Origin: DATFLS01 sp964413425
GTDB lineage: Bacteria > Fidelibacterota > JAANXI01
DNA: 22,607 bases
NCBI GenBank assembly: GCA_964413425.1
Contig: CAYPST010000065.1
Span: forward strand, 1-22,607
Direction of reading: 5' to 3'
Under the pieces are notes generated by a model. The model saw nothing but the letters and a program-made list of their open reading frames with translations. It was not told the origin of the DNA and made no database searches. Every line of letters starts with the position of its first letter. Positions within the stretch are counted from its first letter, which is position 1. This document shows, in pieces, positions 17,604 to 22,607 of this stretch. The position numbers and the translations under genes were made by a program.

Positions 17604-18806
17604 ATGATCAGATTGATTGCTGCATCTCTGACACTTCACATGCTGGCACTTCCGCTGGCCGGACAGGTATCTGCTGCGGATGAGTCTGCGCCGGCCGGAG
17701 AGCCGTATGTCTATACCGACTGGGAGTGTTTCACCACCGAGTCGACCAACGGCGGGTTGGTGAATGATCATATCTTTTTTATCAAAGTTGATGGGGAGAA
17801 AGTCTGGTTCGGTACCGAAGGCGGGCTCAGCATGTACGAAAACGGCAAATGGACCAGCTGGACGGAAGAAGACGGCCTGCCCTGGCGTGTCGTCTCCAGT
17901 ATTGCCAGAGATCCCAAAACCGGCGACCTGTGGCTTGGCCTGTTCGGATACGGTATCGCCCGGTTCAGCGGCGGCTATTTCGAACATTTTACCCAGATGA
18001 ACAGCGGACTGCTGAACGATGTGGTCTATGGAATCACGATCGAGGGGGACAACGTCTGGGTGGCGACGACCGCCGGCATCAGCGCCTATAACACGGTCAC
18101 CGGCAATTGGCGCGTGTACAATGAACGCAACGCTCCCATGGAAGAAGTCTGGACCTACAACGCGATGGCCAACGACGGAAAGGTCTACTTCGCCGTCTGG
18201 GGCGGCGGCATTCTGGAATGGGACGTGGCCGCCCGGAGCTGGACCGACTACCTGGATCCGGACGGCGAGATGGAAATCGATCTGTACCGGGATGACGGGC
18301 TGATCCACGTGATCACCACTTCCGCCTATTACATCGACAACATCCTGTGGGCCTCCACCTACTTCGGCCTGAGCCGCTACGACGGCCGCAACTGGCGCGG
18401 GTATATGGATTTTGACAGCGGGCTGCCCAGTCTGTTCATTAACTTTGTAGTGGCTCGGGACGGCAATTCCAATATCACCGGTACCGATAAAGGGGTGGCC
18501 ATGCTGATGGATTACGAATCCGATACCTGGGTCACCTACGCCAGACCTTCACCCGATGCTGAAACCTGGACCGCTTACGTTATGTCCGGGAATGATACTC
18601 TTCGAACCGTCCCCACCAATCTATGGCTGCCCAACCATTTTACCATTGCCACGGATTACCAGGGGGACGACGTCTGGATTGGCACCGGGCACGGCGTGGC
18701 CCACGGCATCGGAAAAAACTTTTGGTCCGGGTTGAAATCTTCCGAATCCGCAGAGGAGAAAAAAGGCGGATTCAACCTGTTCAACATTTTCAAGAAGAGA
18801 GAATAG
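17604..18806 (+). CDS. Periplasmic regulator-propeller (Reg_prop-like) protein
   Basis: The product has 400 aa with a signal peptide cleaved near residue 26 (after VSA). Repeats of the two-component-regulator-propeller kind cover most of it: VWFGTEGGLSMYENGKW, LWLGLFGYGIARFSGG, VWVATTAGISAYN and LWASTYFGLSRYDGRNW. No kinase, heme motif or membrane helix follows; it ends in a lysine-rich tail, so it is a free propeller rather than a hybrid sensor. The ATG at 17604 has AAGG 10 nt upstream; a TTG two codons earlier is possible. It starts 13 nt after the ten-heme gene and ends 2 nt before the binding-protein gene, so it is surely cotranscribed. Its role is unknown. Confidence 0.85.
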   Translation: MIRLIAASLTLHMLALPLAGQVSAADESAPAGEPYVYTDWECFTTESTNGGLVNDHIFFIKVDGEKVWFGTEGGLSMYENGKWTSWTEEDGLPWRVVSSIARDPKTGDLWLGLFGYGIARFSGGYFEHFTQMNSGLLNDVVYGITIEGDNVWVATTAGISAYNTVTGNWRVYNERNAPMEEVWTYNAMANDGKVYFAVWGGGILEWDVAARSWTDYLDPDGEMEIDLYRDDGLIHVITTSAYYIDNILWASTYFGLSRYDGRNWRGYMDFDSGLPSLFINFVVARDGNSNITGTDKGVAMLMDYESDTWVTYARPSPDAETWTAYVMSGNDTLRTVPTNLWLPNHFTIATDYQGDDVWIGTGHGVAHGIGKNFWSGLKSSESAEEKKGGFNLFNIFKKRE

Positions 18807-18808
18807 AT

Positions 18809-20209
18809 ATGCGACGTGTATTTATTGTCAGCTGGCTTATTATCGGACTGTGCGTAATTCTATGGGATATCCCTGTAGTGGCTCAAACATCAAGTACTTC
18901 AGATAGTATCAGCTACGGGAAAACGCCGGAAGAATATTATCCGTACAGCCGGTTCGAGAATCCCTACCATAAATTTTTCCTGGATACCCTAGAATATCCC
19001 GGTTACGGACGTCACATACCCGAACCGGATCATGTGGACGAGGTGAGGATAGGCTTCATCGGCCCCATTATCCGGAGCATTTCCGAGTCGGCCGGCGGTC
19101 CGGAGGAGATCGCCTACCGGGTGGGCCAGCGCACGGTCCGGTGGGACGGATACTACGCATCTCACCTGGCTCCCTGGGGCATTAAAATGATGCAGGGCGC
19201 CAGGCTCGCCATCGAACAGGCCAATGTCCGGGGCGGCTACCAGGACAGCATCCCGTATAAACTGGTGGTCAAGAACGACAATGGTGAGTGGCGCGCCTCC
19301 GGCAGGGCGCTCACCGACCTGGCGTATAAAGACAGTGTGTGGGCGGTCATCGGGACCATGGACGGCGCCAACAGCCACGTGCTGATCCGGGTTGCCCTGA
19401 AAATCGAAATCCCGGTGATGAATACCGCCGACACGGACCCCACCTTTATCGAGACCAACATCCCCTGGGTGATTCGGAATATCACCGATGACCGGCAGAT
19501 GAGTTACATCCTGGCGGATTACGCCTACAAGAAACTCGGACTGAACCGGGTGGCCGCCCTGCGGGAAAGTGACCGGTACGGGCGGATGAGCAGCGATGAA
19601 ATCCGGGATGCTTCCACCCGTTCGGGATACCCCTTTCTGGTTGAAATGCAATATACCGAAGGAGATACCGTGTTCACACGCCAGCTGCGCCGCATTCAAT
19701 CGCTGAACGCGGATGGTCTGGTGGTCTGGGGCAATCCCAAAGAGGCCGGGCTGATTTACAACCAGATGCGCGAACTGGGTATGAATCTCTGGATGTTTTG
19801 CAGCGATCGGGTTGTTTCCGACACATTTGTGGAGATCGTTGGTCCCGATGCAGACAAAGTAGCCTGCGGCTATCCCTACAATCCGGACAGCGACGATCCG
19901 AAGTATCTGGCATTCGTGCAGGCATTCAGAGATCGTTTCGGCGAAGCACCGGAAACCTACGCCGCCCACGCCTACGACGGCGCCAACATGATTATCGAAG
20001 CCATCGAACAAGTCGGACTGAACCGGGCGAAAATCCGGGATGCGCTGGTCAATATGCGCAACTATAAAGGCGTCACCGGCCGGAAGGATCTCGATGCGGT
20101 TTACAGCAACCGGTCCGAGGCCTATCTGGCTCTGCTGGAGAACGGGCAGTGGAAGTTCTATTCCAGGGAGGATTTGTTCGGGGAGACGGCGCAGGTGGAG
20201 GGAAGATAA
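18809..20209 (+). CDS. Periplasmic ligand-binding protein (Leu/Ile/Val-binding type, Peripla_BP_6)
   Basis: The product has 466 aa with a signal peptide ending at VVAQ (about 26). A 45-aa Tyr/Pro-rich stretch precedes the type-I binding fold, which starts at VRIGFIGPI. Hallmarks are GARLAIEQANVRGG, DSVWAVIGTMDGANSH, IPVMNTADTDPTF, VAALRESDRYGRMSSDEI and a final NYKGVTGRKDLDA. Family members feed ABC transporters or act in sensing. No permease or ATPase gene is in the window, so it may work with the redox proteins, as binding proteins do beside PQQ-dependent alcohol dehydrogenases. The ATG lies 2 nt after the previous stop, with GAGAG before it. The ligand cannot be read from sequence. Confidence 0.9.
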   Translation: MRRVFIVSWLIIGLCVILWDIPVVAQTSSTSDSISYGKTPEEYYPYSRFENPYHKFFLDTLEYPGYGRHIPEPDHVDEVRIGFIGPIIRSISESAGGPEEIAYRVGQRTVRWDGYYASHLAPWGIKMMQGARLAIEQANVRGGYQDSIPYKLVVKNDNGEWRASGRALTDLAYKDSVWAVIGTMDGANSHVLIRVALKIEIPVMNTADTDPTFIETNIPWVIRNITDDRQMSYILADYAYKKLGLNRVAALRESDRYGRMSSDEIRDASTRSGYPFLVEMQYTEGDTVFTRQLRRIQSLNADGLVVWGNPKEAGLIYNQMRELGMNLWMFCSDRVVSDTFVEIVGPDADKVACGYPYNPDSDDPKYLAFVQAFRDRFGEAPETYAAHAYDGANMIIEAIEQVGLNRAKIRDALVNMRNYKGVTGRKDLDAVYSNRSEAYLALLENGQWKFYSREDLFGETAQVEGR

Positions 20210-20210
20210 A

Positions 20211-20461
20211 TGAATGTCGAATATCGAATTCCGAATGACGAACCGCAGAAATCTCCTCCCATTTCTGGGGGGNNNNNNNNNNNNNNNNNNNNNNNNNNNN
20301 NNNNNNNNNNNNNNNNNNNNNNNNNNNNNNNNNNNNNNNNNNNNNNNNNNNNNNNNNNNNNNNNNNNNNNNNCGAATATCGAATTCCGAATGACGAACCG
20401 CAGAAATCTCCTCCCATTTCTGGGGGGTGGTGTACTTCATCATTCGACATTCGATATTCAT
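20211..20461 (+). repeat. Palindromic repeat family D, copy 2, interrupted by the assembly gap
   Basis: Starting one base after the TAA at 20209, the copy runs GAATGTCGAATATCGAATTC, GAATGACGAACCGCAGAAAT and a C/G-rich middle. It ends in TACTTCATCATTCGACATTC and a GATATTCA tail. The ends are inverted relatives. The first 55 bases appear on both sides of the N gap. Orientation relative to the preceding gene matches copy 1 at 330-436. Two tandem 12-mers, ACATTCTACGAG, follow at 20469-20492. Confidence 0.85.
20273..20372. other. 100-N assembly gap
   Basis: Exactly 100 N. The 55 bases before it (20218-20272) and after it (20373-20427) are identical. This suggests two contigs ending in one shared repeat or k-mer overlap rather than real missing sequence of 100 bp. 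Confidence 0.97.
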
Positions 20462-20587
20462 CAGTTCGACATTCTACGAGACATTCTACGAGAGGACAAG
20501 AATTCAGGAAGGCAGATGGCAAAAGGCACAATAAACAGAAATAGGCTCACCAAAAAATACTCAGTCTCATCAGATGCACCTGTTGGT

Positions 20588-20604
20588 ACCCCAACCCTTG
20601 GGGT
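20588..20604 (+). other. Perfect GC-rich hairpin, ACCCCAA/TTGGGGT
   Basis: ACCCCAA-CCC-TTGGGGT forms a perfect 7-bp stem with a 3-nt loop. It is not followed by a T-run, so a Rho-independent terminator is doubtful. It sits just ahead of the heptamer array. A related CCTTG...GAGG...GGG stretch lies at the same place before the array of the TPR gene. Confidence 0.4.
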
Positions 20605-20617
20605 AGAGGGCGGGACC

Positions 20618-20659
20618 TTTTCACGTTTCACTTTTCACGTTTCACTTCTCACATTTCAC
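20618..20659 (+). repeat. Heptamer TTTCAC array forming the leader of the second binding-protein gene
   Basis: Six consecutive heptamers occur: TTTTCAC, GTTTCAC, TTTTCAC, GTTTCAC, TTCTCAC and ATTTCAC. TTAAAACATTGACAACTGAC and a C-rich stretch then run up to the ATG at 20695. The layout matches the leader at 4867-4930 on the other strand. Confidence 0.88.
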
Positions 20660-20694
20660 TTAAAACATTGACAACTGACATCTCACCTACCCCC

Positions 20695-21858
20695 ATGAAA
20701 CACCTCCGAAATCTTATTATACTCCTCCTGATCATTCCCGTTGTATCAACGGCACAGGACACCTCCCATTCCTCTCCCCTCGCGCCGCCCGCAAGCATCC
20801 TGAATACCCCGGCGGACTTTTCCGGGTGGAAGGGCGACGTGATGGATCCCGCCCGCCTGGACACCGTCCGGATCGGATTGTTTGCCCCGGACAGACCTGA
20901 TGACCCGGTCGGTGTTCCCATGTGGAATGCCGCCATGCTGGCCCTGGAGCAGGTAAACTCATCAGGCGGATTTCACGGCGTGCCCTTCGGACTGGTCCGG
21001 CGCTGGTCCGACAATCCCTGGGGCGCCGGATCGAAAAAGATGATCAGACTGGTGTATGAAGACAGCGTCTGGGCGGTGATCGGGTCCCTGGACGGTGAGT
21101 TCACCCACATCGCAGAGCAAATTGTCACCAAGGCCTGGGTGCCGCTGCTCTCGCCGGTCTCGGCCGACCCCACCCTGAATTATGTCCGCATTCCCTGGAT
21201 GTTCCGGCTGCCGCCCGGCGACGATAAGCAGGCGGCTGTTATCCTCCGGGACGGCCTGCAGCCACATGCTCTAAAGAAGGTGGGACTGATCACATCCACA
21301 GACCACGACGGGCGCATCTTCGCGGAAGAAATGCTGAATCACCTAGGGAGGGCACGTCGATCCCCTGCGTTTCACTTCAAACTGTCCCTTCCCGATGTGG
21401 ACTTCGACAGTGTGGCAGCCCGGGCACGCTCGTTTCAACCGGGAACCATTATTCTTCGCCTTCCCAGAGAAGGTATCCTGGAACTGCTCGCTTCTCTGGA
21501 CAGAAAATTACCGGATGTTCCACTGTTTCTCCCATGGATTCCCGGGCTTCAGCGGGCGGAATTCACCGAGCGCTATCACGGTGAAATCCGCTCCGTACTT
21601 CCCTTCAGCACAGGGGATAACCCGCAGTATACCAGATTCACAAACCTCTACCGGGAACGATATGACCAATCTCCCACTCCGGCTGCCGCCTATACCTATG
21701 ATGCTCTGCAATTATTTCTGAAAGCACTCAATGCAAGCGGTCTCACCCGGGCCGGCATCCGCGACGCCATTGCGGGTTTGAACGGCTATCAGGGCGTCAC
21801 CGGCACCATCCGCTGGGATAACGGATGGGCCAACCAGGGGGAGCCGGTGTTGGAATAG
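20695..21858 (+). CDS. Second periplasmic ligand-binding protein, paralogue of 18809-20209
   Basis: The product has 387 aa with a signal peptide ending at VSTAQ (about 20). The fold begins VRIGLFAPD and shows MLALEQVNSSGGFHG, YEDSVWAVIGSLDGEFTH, VPLLSPVSADPTL, VGLITSTDHDGRIFAEEM and NGYQGVTGTIRWDNG. The DSVWAVIG-DG segment is shared with the first binding protein, so they are paralogues, though otherwise diverged. The extended N-terminal stretch of the first is shorter here. The ATG at 20695 is chosen because the signal peptide starts there; it has no Shine-Dalgarno sequence, and a TTG at 20668 lies inside repeat-derived DNA. The gene is separated from the rest of the set by a repeat block and the gap, so cotranscription is uncertain. 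Confidence 0.88.
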   Translation: MKHLRNLIILLLIIPVVSTAQDTSHSSPLAPPASILNTPADFSGWKGDVMDPARLDTVRIGLFAPDRPDDPVGVPMWNAAMLALEQVNSSGGFHGVPFGLVRRWSDNPWGAGSKKMIRLVYEDSVWAVIGSLDGEFTHIAEQIVTKAWVPLLSPVSADPTLNYVRIPWMFRLPPGDDKQAAVILRDGLQPHALKKVGLITSTDHDGRIFAEEMLNHLGRARRSPAFHFKLSLPDVDFDSVAARARSFQPGTIILRLPREGILELLASLDRKLPDVPLFLPWIPGLQRAEFTERYHGEIRSVLPFSTGDNPQYTRFTNLYRERYDQSPTPAAAYTYDALQLFLKALNASGLTRAGIRDAIAGLNGYQGVTGTIRWDNGWANQGEPVLE

Positions 21859-21895
21859 CACACAGATGAAAGCAGGAACACCAAGGACCACAAAG

Positions 21896-22231
21896 AGAAG
21901 ACAAGTACTGGCAAGTGCTCACAAGTACTTACAAGTTCTTACAAGTGCTGACAAGAAAGGACGGAAGAGAATCGGCGTTGGGGAGATGGGAGAGAGTCTT
22001 GGTGTGTTGACAAAAGGAGAAACACCAAGTTTCACAAAGGACTGCACAAAGTTACACTAAGTAAGCGAGCCGTTTTTGAACATTGTGCATCTTGGTGCTC
22101 CTGCTGTTCTCTGTTTGATTCCTCGCCTGATTTGCCCCCGCTCCCAATTGCCGACTGCGCGACCGGTGTTTCTTGCCAGCACTTGCCAGCACTTGTGAGC
22201 ACTTGCCAGCACTTGTCAGCACTTGATAAAG
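21896..22231. repeat. Repeat element C, copy 2: inverted arrays of a 10-bp ACAAG unit
   Basis: The left array (21896-21955) has six units such as TACTGGCAAG, TGCTCACAAG and TGCTGACAAG. The right array (22172-22221) has inverted units CTTGCCAGCA, CTTGTGAGCA and CTTGTCAGCA, plus a decayed last unit. The inner ends are also inverted relatives (AATCGGCGTTGGGGAG against GTCGGCAATTGGGAGC). The middle holds CACAAAG-type motifs (22022-22060) and no convincing gene. It lies 37 nt after the stop of the second binding-protein gene, in the same orientation to it as copy 1 is to its gene. Confidence 0.85.
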
Positions 22232-22233
22232 GG

Positions 22234-22286
22234 ACCGGGCCTGCCGGGGGCACTCACACTGGGGAGTCCCCCCGGACAGACCCGGT
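22234..22286 (-). terminator. Long GC-rich hairpin 3' of the gene at the right edge
   Basis: ACCGGGCCTGCCGGGGG (22234-22250) pairs with CCCCCCGGACAGACCCGGT (22268-22286) with one bulge and one G-T type mismatch. It lies 37 nt after the stop codon of the leftward gene at 22324. On that strand CCCTTTATC follows, a weak T-run, so terminator function is plausible but not certain. Confidence 0.5.
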
Positions 22287-22323
22287 GTTCGCCACGATGC
22301 ACCACACCTCCGTGTCCCGGAGG

Positions 22324-22607
22324 TTATTCGGCTACTTCGTCGCGTTTGGTGTCGTCAGGCTCGCCATCTGTTCCACGCTGCCGGGAACGATACTTGTACC
22401 AGGGGCTGCGATAGCGGGCCAACTTCACCGGGTTGCCTTCGAACATGGTCTGGCCGGCCCGGTTGAGCCGGTTGACTTTATCGTACAGGTTCTGGAAGGC
22501 CTCGGTCCGTTCCTGGGTGGCGGCCAGGTTGTCGACCTTCTTCCCTTCCTGTACGTGATCCGAGGCCCGGAGGGCGGCCAGCATCTCGATGCCCTCCGCC
22601 GCAAACG
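22324..22607 (-). CDS. Unknown protein, C-terminal part only (runs off the window)
   Basis: The open frame continues to the window edge; about 94 aa are visible, beginning FAAEGIEMLAALRASDH and ending DTKRDEVAE. It is charged and mostly helical in look (LAATQERTEAFQNLYDKVNR), with RYRSPWYKYRSRQRG near the end. No signal, membrane helix or known motif is visible. I do not recognise it. An ATG at 22584 exists, but the open frame upstream suggests the true start is outside. It is separated from the redox locus by a repeat block and faces the other way, so it is probably unrelated. Confidence 0.6.
   Translation of the reverse strand, partial: FAAEGIEMLAALRASDHVQEGKKVDNLAATQERTEAFQNLYDKVNRLNRAGQTMFEGNPVKLARYRSPWYKYRSRQRGTDGEPDDTKRDEVAE

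Noticed and set aside
21896..21955. A possible CRISPR array
   Set aside because: The units are only 10 bp and contiguous without spacers, with inverted partners at the other end and no cas genes.
21866..22060. A 64-codon rightward open frame
   Set aside because: It lies entirely within the repeat arrays and CACAAAG motifs, with no ribosome site and no recognisable motif.
22032..22253. A 73-codon leftward open frame
   Set aside because: The repetitive protein reading comes directly from the CAGCACTTG array of element C.

Overview
The window is a 22.6 kb scaffold piece, probably from a metagenome assembly since it contains a 100-N gap. It comes from an uncultured Gram-negative bacterium. Signal peptides, a lipobox, periplasmic binding proteins and many c-type heme motifs point to a diderm. 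The mix of CRTAC1/ASPIC-UnbV proteins, an HzsA-related cytochrome, regulator-propeller proteins and repeat-rich intergenic DNA fits the FCB-type candidate phyla (Marinimicrobia, KSB1 and Calditrichota-like groups). That placement is inference; no rRNA or marker gene is present.

Layout: two divergent gene sets start from a 0.67 kb control region (9162-9829). Leftward are a membrane cytochrome b-like/pentaheme c fusion (7128-9161), a membrane-anchored CRTAC1-type propeller (5327-7126), a repeat block (4867-5326), an anchored TPR protein (4006-4866) and a large TPR + propeller lipoprotein (438-4001). Rightward are a chorismatase/RidA-like enzyme (9830-10969), an HzsA-related diheme propeller protein (11091-13052), a secreted CRTAC1 propeller (13073-14719), a ten-heme fusion of two tetraheme modules, a YVTN propeller and a MauG-like diheme domain (14735-17590), a regulator-propeller protein (17604-18806) and a periplasmic binding protein (18809-20209). 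After a repeat block with the N gap comes a paralogous binding protein (20695-21858), then another repeat block and the C-terminal end of a leftward unknown gene (22324-22607).

Functional reading: nearly every product is predicted to act outside the cytoplasm. The locus carries 17 c-type heme motifs and three calcium-loop propellers, each with exactly seven DxDxDG loops. The membrane cytochrome could pass electrons between the quinone pool and the periplasmic cytochromes. The HzsA-like protein plus a propeller-MauG fusion resembles the alpha and beta-gamma parts of anammox hydrazine synthase, but in a different setting and with an extra octaheme N-terminus. The two binding proteins have no transporter genes in the window and may deliver or sense a substrate. 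A good Fur-box match and a structured leader lie in the divergent control region, so iron control is plausible. I regard this as an undescribed periplasmic redox locus of unknown substrate.

The intergenic blocks are mosaics of short repeat families: 10-bp ACAAG arrays in inverted pairs, 7-bp TTTCAC arrays that form the leaders of two genes lacking a Shine-Dalgarno sequence, and a palindromic family placed directly after stop codons.
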